Source: Leminorella grimontii ATCC 33999 = DSM 5078
Lineage (GTDB): Bacteria; Pseudomonadota; Gammaproteobacteria; Enterobacterales; Enterobacteriaceae
Length of the DNA: 64,000 nucleotides
Direction: 5' to 3'
NCBI RefSeq assembly: GCF_000439085.1
Contig: NZ_AUUA01000002.1
Coordinates: 434,001 to 498,000, forward strand
In this document: positions 1 through 9,984 of the stretch, piece by piece
How positions within the stretch are numbered: the stretch's first letter is position 1
Layout: each line of letters opens with the position of its first letter
The notes under the pieces: model-generated
Seen by the model: only the letters and a program-made list of their open reading frames with translations
The model's database searches: none
What the model was told of the DNA's origin: nothing
Made by a program: the position numbers and the translations under genes

Positions 1-150
1 CTGCAGGATGATAAACTGGCAAGCTTCGATTGCCGACTCACGCTTGATGGCAAAGAAGTGACTCAGACAAAGCTGAACGTTTACCAACCCGACGATGCGG
101 AATTACGGCTGCTAATACAGCCACCTAATGGAAAGGACACCACACCATGA
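1..150 (+). CDS. 3' end of a dehydratase-like gene of an aryl polyene cluster (partial)
   Basis: The first frame is open from base 1 to a TGA at 148-150, giving 49 residues of a C-terminus; the start lies outside the window. The stop overlaps the ATG of the next gene (ATGA at 147-150), so the two are translationally coupled. In aryl polyene clusters the gene before the FabG-like and FabF-like pair is the hotdog-fold 3-hydroxyacyl-ACP dehydratase ApeP. The visible tail, ending in short beta-strand-like stretches, is compatible with that, but the identity rests mainly on gene order. The fragment is too short to show catalytic residues. Confidence 0.6.
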   Translation: MQDDKLASFDCRLTLDGKEVTQTKLNVYQPDDAELRLLIQPPNGKDTTP

Positions 151-878
151 CTCGCTCAGTTTTAGTTACCGGTGCCAGTAAAGGCATCGGCCAGGCCATT
201 GCGCTTCGCCTCGCGCGGGACGGATTTAGCATTATTGTTCACTACTTAAGCGATCTCGACGGCGCGGAAAATACCCTAAGCCAGATAAAAAGCACCGGCG
301 GAACCGGACGCCTACTGCGTTTCGACATTAGCCAGCGGCAGGAATGCCGTGAAAAAATCGAGCAGGATATTGAGCAGTTCGGCGCCTATTACGGTGTTGT
401 CAGCAACGCGGGCATCATTCGCGACGGAGCGTTTCCCGCTCTGACGGAAAGCGACTGGGACGGCGTGATCCACACCAATCTGGACAGCTTCTATAACATC
501 ATTCACCCCTGCATTATGCCGATGATCGGCCTCAGGCAGGGAGGGCGCATCGTCACGCTCTCATCCGTATCGGGTATTACCGGCAATCGCGGACAGGTCA
601 ACTACAGCGCGGCCAAGGCCGGCATCATCGGCGCGACAAAGGCGTTAGCGCTGGAGTTGGCAAAGCGAAAAATTACCGTAAACTGTATCGCGCCCGGTTT
701 AATTGACACCGGCATTCTGGATATGGAGCCGGCTGCTCTGGATGAAGCCATGCGCATGATCCCCTTAAAGCGCATGGGGCAGCCGGAAGAAGTAGCAGGG
801 CTTGCCAGCTATTTAATGTCTGACGCCGCGGCCTACGTGACGCGTCAGGTCATATCGATTAATGGAGGAATGATATGA
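147..878 (+). CDS. 3-oxoacyl-ACP reductase, FabG family (ApeQ-like)
   Basis: This is a 243-residue classical short-chain dehydrogenase/reductase, the usual FabG length. The NADPH-binding motif TGASKGIG is at residues 8-15, the NAG motif at 87-89, and the catalytic set Asn111, Ser139/140, Tyr153 and Lys157 (YSAAK) is complete. It should reduce 3-oxoacyl-ACP to 3-hydroxyacyl-ACP during chain extension. Both ends overlap neighbours by a few bases (a dehydratase end before, a ketosynthase after), which is the order of the last genes of aryl polyene clusters (ApeP, ApeQ, ApeR). A role in primary fatty acid synthesis is less likely, because fabG normally sits with fabD and acpP. Confidence 0.85.
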   Translation: MTRSVLVTGASKGIGQAIALRLARDGFSIIVHYLSDLDGAENTLSQIKSTGGTGRLLRFDISQRQECREKIEQDIEQFGAYYGVVSNAGIIRDGAFPALTESDWDGVIHTNLDSFYNIIHPCIMPMIGLRQGGRIVTLSSVSGITGNRGQVNYSAAKAGIIGATKALALELAKRKITVNCIAPGLIDTGILDMEPAALDEAMRMIPLKRMGQPEEVAGLASYLMSDAAAYVTRQVISINGGMI

Positions 879-2104
879 CGCGTCGCGTCGTTATTACAGG
901 AATGGGCGGCGTCACCGCGCTTGGCAACGATTGGCCAAGCGTTTACGCCGCGCTTAAGAGGCGAAAAAACGCCATCAGGTTTATGCCGCCCTGGACCGAG
1001 TTTGAAGGGCTAAACACCCACCTCGGCGCACCAATCGTCGACTTCTCACTGCCGGAACACTACACGCGTAAGAAAATCCGCTCTATGGGTCGGGTTTCGC
1101 TGCTGTCCACCCGGGCAACGGAGCTGGCGCTGGAAATGGCTGGGCTCTTGGAGCACGACGCCCTGACCGACGGCAGCACCGGGATCGCCTACGGTTCATC
1201 AACCGGCAGCACCAAACAAATCGGCGAATTCGGCACCATGCTAAACGACAAAAACGTCTATAGCATCACCGCCACAACGTATGTACAGATGATGCCCCAT
1301 ACTTCAGCGGTAAATACCGGGCTGTTCTTCGGCCTGCGCGGTCGGGTCATTCCAACCTCAAGCGCCTGCACGTCCGGCAGCCAGGCCATTGGCTACGCCT
1401 TTGAGGCCATTCGCCACGGCTACCAAAACGTGATGGTGGCAGGCGGTGCGGAAGAGCTTTGCCCTTCGGAGGCCGCCGTATTCGATACGCTGTTCGCCAC
1501 CAGCCAAATGAACGACTCGCCAGAGCTGTCGCCACGCCCGTTCGACACCAAGCGGGACGGACTGGTGATTGGTGAAGGTGCGGGGACGCTCATTCTGGAG
1601 GAGCTTTCCCACGCTCAGGCGCGAGGCGCGACGATCTATGGTGAAATCGTCGGCTTTGCCACCAACTGCGACGCTTCACACATCACTCAACCGCGTAAAG
1701 AAACCATGCAGATCTGCATCGAACAGGCGCTGAAGTCGGCTAACCTGTCGCCGCAAGATATTGGCTATATTTCCGCGCACGGCACCGCAACGGAGCGCGG
1801 CGACATCGCCGAAAGCCTGGCAACGGAGGCCGTTTTTGGCGACAAAACGCCGATCTCCTCATTAAAAAGCTACTTCGGCCACACGCTGGGCGCCTGCGGC
1901 GCACTGGAGGCATGGATGAGCATCGAGATGATGCGCGACGGCTGGTTTGCGCCGACCATCAATCTGGAGCAGCCGGATCCCGCCTGCGGCAAGCTCGACT
2001 ATATTATGGGGGAAGGCCGCCATATCGAGACTGACTATATTCAGTCCAACAACTTTGCCTTTGGCGGCATCAATACGTCGCTAATTATTAAACGCTGGTC
2101 GTAA
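875..2104 (+). CDS. Beta-ketoacyl-ACP synthase, FabF family (ApeR-like)
   Basis: A 409-residue thiolase-fold condensing enzyme with the complete triad: Cys165 in SSACTSG, His302 in AHGTATERGD and His336 in the SYFGH motif. It catalyses decarboxylative condensation of malonyl-ACP with an acyl chain in the cytosol. The ATG overlaps the stop of the ketoreductase gene, with GGAGG just upstream at 864-868. Its place after a FabG-like gene and before a phosphopantetheinyl transferase points to the terminal ketosynthase of an aryl polyene pathway and away from housekeeping FabF. Whether it extends the chain or acts as a chain-length factor cannot be told here; the intact Cys argues for catalysis. 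Confidence 0.85.
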   Translation: MTRRVVITGMGGVTALGNDWPSVYAALKRRKNAIRFMPPWTEFEGLNTHLGAPIVDFSLPEHYTRKKIRSMGRVSLLSTRATELALEMAGLLEHDALTDGSTGIAYGSSTGSTKQIGEFGTMLNDKNVYSITATTYVQMMPHTSAVNTGLFFGLRGRVIPTSSACTSGSQAIGYAFEAIRHGYQNVMVAGGAEELCPSEAAVFDTLFATSQMNDSPELSPRPFDTKRDGLVIGEGAGTLILEELSHAQARGATIYGEIVGFATNCDASHITQPRKETMQICIEQALKSANLSPQDIGYISAHGTATERGDIAESLATEAVFGDKTPISSLKSYFGHTLGACGALEAWMSIEMMRDGWFAPTINLEQPDPACGKLDYIMGEGRHIETDYIQSNNFAFGGINTSLIIKRWS

Positions 2105-2110
2105 ACCATT

Positions 2111-2848
2111 ATGCCGCCGCCTCCTCATCTGACTATCGCCACCGTACGGCTGCCCGACGAATTCTGGCAGCCGCCCTCTTTACGGAGGCTGCCGCAGGCG
2201 CTGTTGACGCAGAGCGAGGCTCTTGCCCCTAAGCGGCGCAGTCAATTTTTAGCGGGGCGTTGGCTGCTGGCTGAGCTGATGCATCATCAATTTGGCTGCG
2301 CTCAGCTGCCCGAGATGGGAGAACCGGTCAACGGCAGGCCTTCGTTTTCCACCTCTTCTCTGCCGGACTTCAACCTGAGCCACAGCGGGCAGGACATGAT
2401 GGCCGCGCTCGCACAGGGCTGCCGCGTCGGCGTCGACATAGAACAAAGCAGGCCGAGAAGAAAACTGATGGATCTGGCGCGCTACAGTTTCAGCGAGGAA
2501 GAGTGCCTTTGGCTGACTTCACTGCCAGAAAACCAGCAGACTGACGGCTTCTGGCGGCTTTGGACGCTGCGGGAGTCGGTGTTGAAGCTGTCGGCCAAGG
2601 GCGTTTGGCAAATGAAGCAAATAGCCATTTCACCAGCACAGCGGCGTATCCATACGGACTTCGAGCCGCAGCCCTTTTGCTACGTTCAACAAAATAGCCA
2701 CACCCTCTGGAGCGTCGCCTGCGATACTCTGCTTACGACAGAGCAAATTGATGTCTGGAGAATCGACGTCGATACGCTGGCGTTTTGCGTCGAACCGACG
2801 GACGGCCTTTTAACGTTTACCTCCTGCGCCGCTCGGGATAAGGTATAG
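2111..2848 (+). CDS. 4'-phosphopantetheinyl transferase, Sfp/AcpT-like
   Basis: A 245-residue protein with the two signature blocks of the Sfp/HetI superfamily: GVDIE at residues 107-111 (metal ligands Asp109 and Glu111) and WTLRESVLK at 151-159 (Glu155, Lys159). In the second block Arg replaces the more usual Lys before the Glu. The enzyme moves the phosphopantetheine arm of CoA onto a serine of an acyl carrier protein. It starts six bases after the ketosynthase stop, so it is probably the dedicated activator of the carrier proteins encoded upstream, outside the window. The family assignment is firm; the partner is inferred from position. Confidence 0.85.
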   Translation: MPPPPHLTIATVRLPDEFWQPPSLRRLPQALLTQSEALAPKRRSQFLAGRWLLAELMHHQFGCAQLPEMGEPVNGRPSFSTSSLPDFNLSHSGQDMMAALAQGCRVGVDIEQSRPRRKLMDLARYSFSEEECLWLTSLPENQQTDGFWRLWTLRESVLKLSAKGVWQMKQIAISPAQRRIHTDFEPQPFCYVQQNSHTLWSVACDTLLTTEQIDVWRIDVDTLAFCVEPTDGLLTFTSCAARDKV

Positions 2849-2889
2849 CGATACAAACGTTTAACGCAACAGACAGGAATCCGCCGCCT

Positions 2890-3312
2890 TTGACAAACAG
2901 CACGATAACCGACGCCCAGCGGCAGACGCAGGAGCTTCTTACCCAGCTTCACAACGCCGACTTCATCACCGACGGGCAGTATTCCATCGTCCGCCCGATG
3001 CTGCTGAGCCGCGCCGATCTGCGGTTCAATACCGCTCATCACCTTTTCTCCTGGCTGGTTGAGCAGGGGTTGGTGGACGACAGGGCCGACCGGCAGGCGG
3101 CTCAGGCCGAAATAGAACAAAGCGTCGAGCGGATTGAACAGGAAGAACGCCAAAGGCGTGGGGAAATACATCAGGCTCGTCCCCATAACCGCCAGATACA
3201 AACCAAAGGTTATGAAACCCCGTTCTACGTAAAATTTTTAATCGGGATCACTATTACGTTTTTCTCCCTCATCGCCGTTGCGATCGTTATCACCCTCGTT
3301 TCTCCAAGCTAG
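2890..3312 (+). CDS. Hypothetical small membrane protein with a repeated helical domain
   Basis: 140 residues from a TTG start; a moderate AGGA lies about 12 bases upstream and no ATG fits better. Residues 10-60 form a helical domain (an LLTQL start, a central L-R block, then FSWLVEQGLV) that resembles two stretches in the next gene. A charged Glu/Gln/Arg-rich stretch follows at 70-110, then one hydrophobic segment at about 113-137, so the protein is probably a tail-anchored inner membrane protein with the domain in the cytosol. I do not recognise a named family. It lies 41 bases after the phosphopantetheinyl transferase and 46 bases before the larger relative, on the same strand. Confidence 0.6.
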   Translation: MTNSTITDAQRQTQELLTQLHNADFITDGQYSIVRPMLLSRADLRFNTAHHLFSWLVEQGLVDDRADRQAAQAEIEQSVERIEQEERQRRGEIHQARPHNRQIQTKGYETPFYVKFLIGITITFFSLIAVAIVITLVSPS

Positions 3313-3358
3313 GTTAAGATAGGCCGTCCACAACGCAGGAAATAAAAAGAGAAAAGGA

Positions 3359-4807
<1,449 letters not shown>

Positions 4808-4810
4808 GCT

Positions 4811-5395
4811 GTGACGACGCAAAAATTTGAAGAAGTGCTTAACGACCTGTACGACGCGGTATTTTTGGGCGATCCCGACCTATTGCTGCAATATCAACGC
4901 GAAAACGGGCTGCTGAACGACCTGCTGGGCGAATTTACCACGCAGGATTCAGGCGATGACGTCGTTGAAAAAGGCGTTATTATCCCCATCCGGGGCATCG
5001 ACCAGCCCTACACGGTGTATTTCAACGTTGGCGGTGAAGCGCCAGAGCTGCTGAAGCAGGGAAATCAGCTGCAACATAAACAGAGCGGCTACCTTCTCAC
5101 CGTCGGCGACGGAGACATCTATCTTTATACGGTTCCCTACCTGAAAAACTTCACGCCGGAAGCGATAAGCAGCCTGAAGCAACATCGAAAAGAGAAAATA
5201 AGGCTGAAAAAAGGGCTTTACGCCGTGACCATCCTCGGCGGATTTACCCTTCAGTCATACGAGATAGCGGACAAGAACGGAAAAACGAGCGCCGTCGACT
5301 CAATGGGCCCAACGCTGGAATTTCTCATTGAGTCCGTCGGCGAAAACGCACCGTTTACCGCCGACGTTAACTATGATTTCAGCCTGAGCGACTGA
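4811..5395 (+). CDS. Hypothetical soluble protein, third gene of the 2890-5395 group
   Basis: 194 residues from GTG 4811, only three bases after the previous stop, so it is co-transcribed. There is no signal peptide or membrane segment. The N-terminal part (1-35) looks helical and the middle (50-110) looks rich in beta strands, with short Gly/Asp turns. I do not recognise the family. It may be a cytosolic partner of the upstream membrane protein, judged only from linkage. The next gene, on the opposite strand, ends 19 bases further on. Confidence 0.6.
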   Translation: MTTQKFEEVLNDLYDAVFLGDPDLLLQYQRENGLLNDLLGEFTTQDSGDDVVEKGVIIPIRGIDQPYTVYFNVGGEAPELLKQGNQLQHKQSGYLLTVGDGDIYLYTVPYLKNFTPEAISSLKQHRKEKIRLKKGLYAVTILGGFTLQSYEIADKNGKTSAVDSMGPTLEFLIESVGENAPFTADVNYDFSLSD

Positions 5396-5413
5396 AACAC
5401 GAACGAAACCGAA

Positions 5414-5653
5414 TTAACGGCTCCCTTCCGCCAGCAGCGGCGGCACTGTCGGCACCTGCGGCGCGTCGTCAATGTCCTTTTGCGTCATCTTAAACGCCTC
5501 AGGGTAGTGCTCGCGGCTGGTACGGCGCAGAGGTTCGGTGGAGCGCCAGGTGTACAGGCAGTGTTGGCACTGGTGCACCGTCCAGACGTTAGGCACCGGA
5601 GAGGTCGCCATCAGTTCAATGTGGTCATCGCCACAGCGTGGGCAAATCATCAT
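5414..5653 (-). CDS. Non-oxidative hydroxyarylic acid decarboxylase, subunit D
   Basis: A 79-residue protein with a Cys4 zinc-ribbon-like N-terminus (CPRC at about residues 4-7 and CQHC at about 29-32) and a short charged tail. This is the small D subunit (EcdD/VdcD/ShdD/KpdD type) found only with UbiD-type hydroxybenzoate or vanillate decarboxylases. Its ATG overlaps the stop of the C-subunit gene by four bases. The D subunit is needed for full activity in several of these enzymes, though its exact function is unclear. Gene order B-C-D on the minus strand is the standard one. Confidence 0.85.
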   Translation of the reverse strand: MMICPRCGDDHIELMATSPVPNVWTVHQCQHCLYTWRSTEPLRRTSREHYPEAFKMTQKDIDDAPQVPTVPPLLAEGSR

Positions 5654-7086
5654 GCATCCTCCTTCTTGTTCGCCAGCATCGCGTTCAGTTTTTCAATCCA
5701 GCCCTTGGTTTCCGGCAGGTCGCGCACCGGCTGGCTGTAGTGGCCGCGGTTATCCGGCGCGACCGGCGTGGTGGCGTCGATAATCAGCTTGTCGGTAATG
5801 CCCGCGGGCGAAGAGCCGGGATCGAGTTCCAGCACCGACATGTTGGGCAACTGCACTAAATCCCCCGCCGGGTTAACCTTGGACGAGATAGCCCACATCA
5901 CCTGCGGCAGGTTGAACGGGTCGACGTCCTCATCCACCATGATGACAATCTTCACATAGCCTAGCCCGTGCGGCGTAGTCATGGCGCGTAGCCCCACCGC
6001 GCGGGCAAAGCCGCCGTAGCGCTTCTTGGTGGAGATAATCGCCAGCAGGCCGTGGGTGTACATGGCGTTCACCGCCTGCACTTCCGGGAACTCGGCCTTC
6101 AGCTGCTGATAGAGCGGTACGCAGGTCGCCGGCCCCATCAGATAGTCGATTTCGGTCCAGGGCATGCCCAGATAGAGCGATTCAAAGATCGGCTTGGTGC
6201 GGTAGCTGACCTTGTCGATGCGAACCACCGTCATGTTGCGCCCGCCGGAGTAGTGGCCGGTAAACTCGCCGAACGGCCCTTCGATTTCCCGCTTGCGACC
6301 TTCGATCACCCCTTCCAGAATAACCTCTGAGCCCCAAGGCACGTCAAACCCGGTCAGCGGCGCGGTGGCGATAGGATAGGAGGAGCCGCGCAGCGCGCCC
6401 GCCATCTCGTATTCGGACTGATCGTACTTCAGCGGCGTCGCCCCCATCAGGGTGATGATCGGATCGTTACCGAGCGTAATGGCGACCGGCAGGTCCTCTC
6501 CGCGCTCTTCCGCCTTGTGCAGGTGCAGCGCGATGTCGTGCATCGGCACCGGCTGTAGGCCAAGTTTGCGCTTGCCCTTCACTTCCATACGGTAAATGCC
6601 GACGTTTTGCTTGCCGAAGTGGTCCGGGTCCAGCGGATCGCGAGAAACCACGCAGGCCTTGTCGAGGTAGAATCCGCCGTCGCCGTCGTTTAAGCGAAAC
6701 AGGGGTAGAATGTCGAACAGGTTGATATCTTCACCGTCGACGCTGTTTTCCGCCCAGGGCGGATTATCGCGACGAACCGGCGCAACCGGGAAGGTTTCCC
6801 AGCGGCGGATAAATTCATCAATCTGTTCTTTAGTGCCGGTGTTCGGCGGCAGCCCCATCGCGATAGCGTGGTTCTTCCAAGAGCCCAGCGTGTTAAGCGC
6901 CACGCGCGCGTCGGTAAAGCCCTCGATGTTGTCAAACCACAGCGCGGGCGCGCCTTCGCCGATGCGGCCGGTCGCATTGGCGGCGGCGGCGAGATCCGGC
7001 TCCGCTTTTACCTGTTCCTCAATTTTGAGTAACTGCCCGTGCTCTTCTAACGCGCGCAGATAGCTGCGCAAATCGTCAAATGCCAT
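5650..7086 (-). CDS. Hydroxyarylic acid decarboxylase, subunit C (UbiD family)
   Basis: 478 residues, the usual UbiD-family length, with an N-terminal region typical of the family (FDDLRSYLRALEEHGQLLK), the EGPFGEFTGHY block at about 268-278 and the later Glu-rich block bearing MVDEDVDPFN. The enzyme uses prenylated FMN to decarboxylate hydroxyarylic acids such as 4-hydroxybenzoate, protocatechuate or vanillate. It starts 11 bases after the B-subunit stop and overlaps the D-subunit gene. The B-C-D arrangement and the separate MarR regulator distinguish it from the ubiquinone biosynthesis gene ubiD. The exact substrate cannot be read from the sequence. Confidence 0.9.
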   Translation of the reverse strand: MAFDDLRSYLRALEEHGQLLKIEEQVKAEPDLAAAANATGRIGEGAPALWFDNIEGFTDARVALNTLGSWKNHAIAMGLPPNTGTKEQIDEFIRRWETFPVAPVRRDNPPWAENSVDGEDINLFDILPLFRLNDGDGGFYLDKACVVSRDPLDPDHFGKQNVGIYRMEVKGKRKLGLQPVPMHDIALHLHKAEERGEDLPVAITLGNDPIITLMGATPLKYDQSEYEMAGALRGSSYPIATAPLTGFDVPWGSEVILEGVIEGRKREIEGPFGEFTGHYSGGRNMTVVRIDKVSYRTKPIFESLYLGMPWTEIDYLMGPATCVPLYQQLKAEFPEVQAVNAMYTHGLLAIISTKKRYGGFARAVGLRAMTTPHGLGYVKIVIMVDEDVDPFNLPQVMWAISSKVNPAGDLVQLPNMSVLELDPGSSPAGITDKLIIDATTPVAPDNRGHYSQPVRDLPETKGWIEKLNAMLANKKEDA

Positions 7087-7097
7087 CTTTATCTCCT

Positions 7098-7691
7098 TTA
7101 GTTGATATCGCCACTTGACCGACGCGTGTCGGACAGGCCCTGCCAGCGCTTGGCGCCAGGGTGTTCCAGCCCAAACTGGTCAAGAATGCGAGCGATAATA
7201 TGGTCGGTAACGTCGTCAATGGTCTTGGGGTGGTTGTACCAAGCGGGCATGGGCGGCACCATCGCCACGCCCATGTTCGACAGCGCTAACATGTTTTCCA
7301 GATGAATGGGGCTTAAGGGCGTTTCGCGCGGCACCAGCACTAGCCTGCGCCGCTCTTTAATCACCACGTCGGCGGCGCGCCCTACCAGCCCATCGGCATA
7401 GCCGGCGCGAATGCCCGCCAGCGTCTTCATGCTGCAAGGGATAATCACCATGCCGTCGGTTTTAAACGAACCGGATGAAATCGCGGCGGCCTGATCGGCC
7501 GGGCTATAATAGGCGTCGGCCAGCGCCGCCACGTCGTGAATGGTCAACGACGTTTCCAGCTCAATCGTCGTTCTGGCCCACTTAGACACCACCAGGTGGG
7601 TTTCCACTTCGGGAATATTTTTCAGCGCCTTTAGCAAAGCAACGCCTAACGGCGCACCGGTGGCGCCCGTCATCCCGACAATCAGTTTCAT
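7098..7691 (-). CDS. Flavin prenyltransferase, UbiX family (decarboxylase subunit B)
   Basis: 197 residues with the FMN-binding start MKLIVGMTGATGAPLG and the central PCSMKTLAGI and RRRLVLVPRETPL blocks characteristic of UbiX/Pad1/EcdB. It makes prenylated FMN, the cofactor of the adjacent UbiD-type subunit. It is the first gene of the minus-strand operon and faces a MarR-family gene across a 205-bp promoter region holding a palindromic operator. Family assignment is firm; the dedicated role is inferred from the operon. Confidence 0.9.
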   Translation of the reverse strand: MKLIVGMTGATGAPLGVALLKALKNIPEVETHLVVSKWARTTIELETSLTIHDVAALADAYYSPADQAAAISSGSFKTDGMVIIPCSMKTLAGIRAGYADGLVGRAADVVIKERRRLVLVPRETPLSPIHLENMLALSNMGVAMVPPMPAWYNHPKTIDDVTDHIIARILDQFGLEHPGAKRWQGLSDTRRSSGDIN

Positions 7692-7709
7692 AACGGCTCC
7701 AGATTAATT

Positions 7710-7725
7710 TGTTCGTGTACGAACA
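7710..7725. promoter_or_regulatory. Palindromic operator candidate for the MarR regulator
   Basis: TGTTCGT-GT-ACGAACA is an inverted repeat with perfect 7-bp arms, 19 bases upstream of the ubiX-like start. Size and symmetry fit a MarR dimer site, and a weaker copy lies 73 bases away next to the marR gene. Confidence 0.65.
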
Positions 7726-7782
7726 TTATGGTTGAATAATTTATCGCCGAGCGAAAAGGATGGCAAGAGAGAACGATAAAAA

Positions 7783-7798
7783 AGTTCTTGTGCGAATA
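7783..7798. promoter_or_regulatory. Second, imperfect copy of the MarR-type operator
   Basis: AGTTCTTGTGCGAATA matches the palindrome at 7710-7725 at 12 of 16 positions. It lies in the same divergent promoter region, about 100 bases before the marR start, and would allow autoregulation. Confidence 0.45.
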
Positions 7799-7896
7799 TT
7801 TCCAAAATGAAACATCCAATCGTTAACGTCACACGCTTGTTGAAATATACTTTGTTTATCTTTTTTCCTTCACCTAACGTCGAAAGAAGGAACGAC

Positions 7897-8319
7897 ATGG
7901 CAGCTAAACTCGAACACCTTGCTTTTCACCTGATGCGCCAGCTGTTTCAGGAACACACCTCTCAATGGCTTAAGGCCCTGCCCGATCTGACCAAACCGCA
8001 GTATGCAGTGATGCTCGCCGTCGCACAGCAGCCCGGCATCGAACAGATGGAGCTTATCAATGCCGCCGTCAGCACCAAGGCGACGCTGGCGGAAATGCTG
8101 GCCCGTATGGAAAAACGCGGATTTATCTTAAGAAAACGCACCAGCGAAGACAGGCGCAGGCGATTTATTTACCTGACGCCCGAAGGAGAAGCCGCGCTAC
8201 AGGCGGCCATACCGATCGCCAACGGCGTAGACAGCGAGTTTTTATCGCGCCTGTCGCACCAGGAGCAGGGGGAATTGGTCACGTTTCTGAAGAGGTTGGT
8301 GGGAAAAGACGCGCTTTAG
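7897..8319 (+). CDS. MarR family transcriptional regulator
   Basis: A 140-residue winged-helix regulator. The start at ATG 7897 is chosen because GAAAGAAGGAA lies just upstream; an in-frame ATG at 7807 would add 30 residues unlike the family and run through the promoter. The recognition-helix region (MELINAAVSTKATLAEMLAR) and the wing with EDRRRRFIYLT are typical of MarR. It is transcribed away from the decarboxylase operon, so it most likely represses that operon and responds to a phenolic acid. The gene ends 48 bases before the convergent adeP gene, with a hairpin in between. Confidence 0.85.
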   Translation: MAAKLEHLAFHLMRQLFQEHTSQWLKALPDLTKPQYAVMLAVAQQPGIEQMELINAAVSTKATLAEMLARMEKRGFILRKRTSEDRRRRFIYLTPEGEAALQAAIPIANGVDSEFLSRLSHQEQGELVTFLKRLVGKDAL

Positions 8320-8333
8320 CTGCGCAAGTGAAA

Positions 8334-8355
8334 GAGCGCTCCGTACGGAGCGCTC
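8334..8355. terminator. Perfect 22-bp palindrome between convergent marR and adeP
   Basis: GAGCGCTCC-GTAC-GGAGCGCTC forms a strong hairpin between the two convergent genes. There is no long T-run on either strand, so it may act as a weak bidirectional terminator or an mRNA end stabiliser. Confidence 0.5.
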
Positions 8356-8367
8356 CCAATAAACAAT

Positions 8368-9702
8368 CTAGTGGTCGACAAACACTATCTTAAACAGGAA
8401 CAGCAGCGCGACGACCAGCACGCAGGGGCTGATTTCACGCCAGCGGCCCACGCCCACCTTCATCACGCAGTAGGAGATAAAGCCCAGCGCGATGCCTTCG
8501 GTAATAGAGAAGGTGAACGGCATCATCACTGCGGTGATAAACGCCGGCGTAGCCTCCGTCAGATCGTTCCACTTCACTCGAGACAGGCTTGAAGTCATCA
8601 GCACGCCCACGTAGATAAGCGCGCCGGCAACGGCGTAAGGTTGAACCATCTTCGCCAGCGGCGAAAGGAAGATAACCAGCAGGAACAGCAGGCCAACTAC
8701 GACCGCCGTAAGCCCAGTGCGCCCGCCGACGGACACGCCCGATGAGCTTTCGATATAGGTAGAAATCGACGAGGTGCCGAGATAGGCGCCCGCCGTCGAG
8801 GTGATGCTGTCCACCAGCAGCGCCTGCTTCATGCGCGGGAACTTGCCGTTTTCATCCGCCAGCCCAGCCTTGTCGGTAACGGCGATAAGCGTACCCGAGG
8901 AGTCAAACAGGTTAATCAGCATGAAGGAGAAAATAATGCCCGCCAGGCCGATGTCCAGCGCGCCCTTCACGTCAACCTGGCCGATGATGCTGGCGATGCT
9001 CGGTGGCGCAGAAACCGTTCCCTGATAGGTGACGTCGCCGACGACGAGGCCAATGCCGGTTGTCACGACAATAGACACCAGCACCGCGGCATGGATGTTT
9101 TTCGCTGCCAGCACCGCGATGATAAAAAAGCCCAACACGCCGAGCGCCACCGGCAGCGAGGTCAGGTTGCCGATCGCTACCAGCGTATCCGGATTAGATA
9201 CAATGATGCCGGCGTTTTTCAGCCCCATCATGCCGATAAACAGGCCGATACCGCTGGTGATCCCCACCCGCAGGCTGACCGGAATGCTGGCTATCATCCA
9301 GTAGCGGATGCGAAACAGCGTCAACAGAAGAAAACCGAACGAACCCCAGAAAATGGCGCCCATCGCCACCTGCCAGGAATGCCCCATCGCGCCGACCACC
9401 ACGAAGGCGAAGAAGGCGTTGAGCCCCATCGCCGGCGCTAACGCCACCGGCAGGTTAGCCAAAACGCCCATAAAGATGCTGCCAAACGCAGCCACCAGGC
9501 AGGTGGTAACAAAAACCGCCTCGGTATCCATCCCCGCAACGCCCAAAATCTGTGGGTTGACGAAGACGATATAGACCATGGTTAAAAACGTTGTAAAGCC
9601 GGCTACGATCTCGGTGCGAACGGTAGTGCCGTGCTGACGTAGCTGAAACACGCGCTCTAACAGCCCCCGCTCGGAGGTTGGGCCAGAAACCGGTTTGTTC
9701 AT
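8368..9702 (-). CDS. adeP: Adenine permease of the NCS2/AzgA family
   Basis: 444 residues, the length of E. coli AdeP (YieG, formerly PurP). It is rich in hydrophobic segments (about 12-14) and carries the NCS2/AzgA motifs: FVNPQILGVAGM near the start, APAMGLNAFFAF at about 88-99 and LFDSSGTLIAV in the middle. It imports adenine by proton symport across the inner membrane. The neighbour yieH is the same as in E. coli, which favours AdeP over the paralogues AdeQ, GhxP and GhxQ. A PurR box lies 64 bases upstream of the start. Confidence 0.88.
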   Translation of the reverse strand: MNKPVSGPTSERGLLERVFQLRQHGTTVRTEIVAGFTTFLTMVYIVFVNPQILGVAGMDTEAVFVTTCLVAAFGSIFMGVLANLPVALAPAMGLNAFFAFVVVGAMGHSWQVAMGAIFWGSFGFLLLTLFRIRYWMIASIPVSLRVGITSGIGLFIGMMGLKNAGIIVSNPDTLVAIGNLTSLPVALGVLGFFIIAVLAAKNIHAAVLVSIVVTTGIGLVVGDVTYQGTVSAPPSIASIIGQVDVKGALDIGLAGIIFSFMLINLFDSSGTLIAVTDKAGLADENGKFPRMKQALLVDSITSTAGAYLGTSSISTYIESSSGVSVGGRTGLTAVVVGLLFLLVIFLSPLAKMVQPYAVAGALIYVGVLMTSSLSRVKWNDLTEATPAFITAVMMPFTFSITEGIALGFISYCVMKVGVGRWREISPCVLVVALLFLFKIVFVDH

Positions 9703-9765
9703 GTCGATATCCGAAGAAAAGTGTGAAGAGAAGGTAAAAAATCAAACCGCTAGATATACCAAAAT

Positions 9766-9781
9766 AGGCAATCGATTGCAT
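9766..9781 (-). promoter_or_regulatory. PurR box upstream of adeP
   Basis: AGGCAATCGATTGCAT fits the PurR consensus ANGCAANCGNTTNCNT at every fixed position and has the perfect 12-bp palindrome GCAATCGATTGC at its centre. Its place 64-79 bases before the adeP ATG suits repression by PurR with hypoxanthine or guanine. Confidence 0.8.
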
Positions 9782-9984
9782 GGTTTATTTTCATAATCAG
9801 GCATGTCCTTTAGGATAGGCCAGCCTCGTTCGCGCTTTTAAGCCGCGGGCGTAAAGACAAAAAGCTAAAATAAACAGACGGCTATCATTTACGATACGGG
9901 TGTTCTACTATCTATGGACACGCTCTTTTCTCAATAGCGCGCCGCCGCCGCGCAGCGGCCTGTACGAAAAATAAGGAATTAAAA

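Noticed and set aside
7807-7896. N-terminal extension of the MarR frame
   Set aside because: It crosses the promoter region, and the ATG at 7897 has a good ribosome site and gives the family's usual length.
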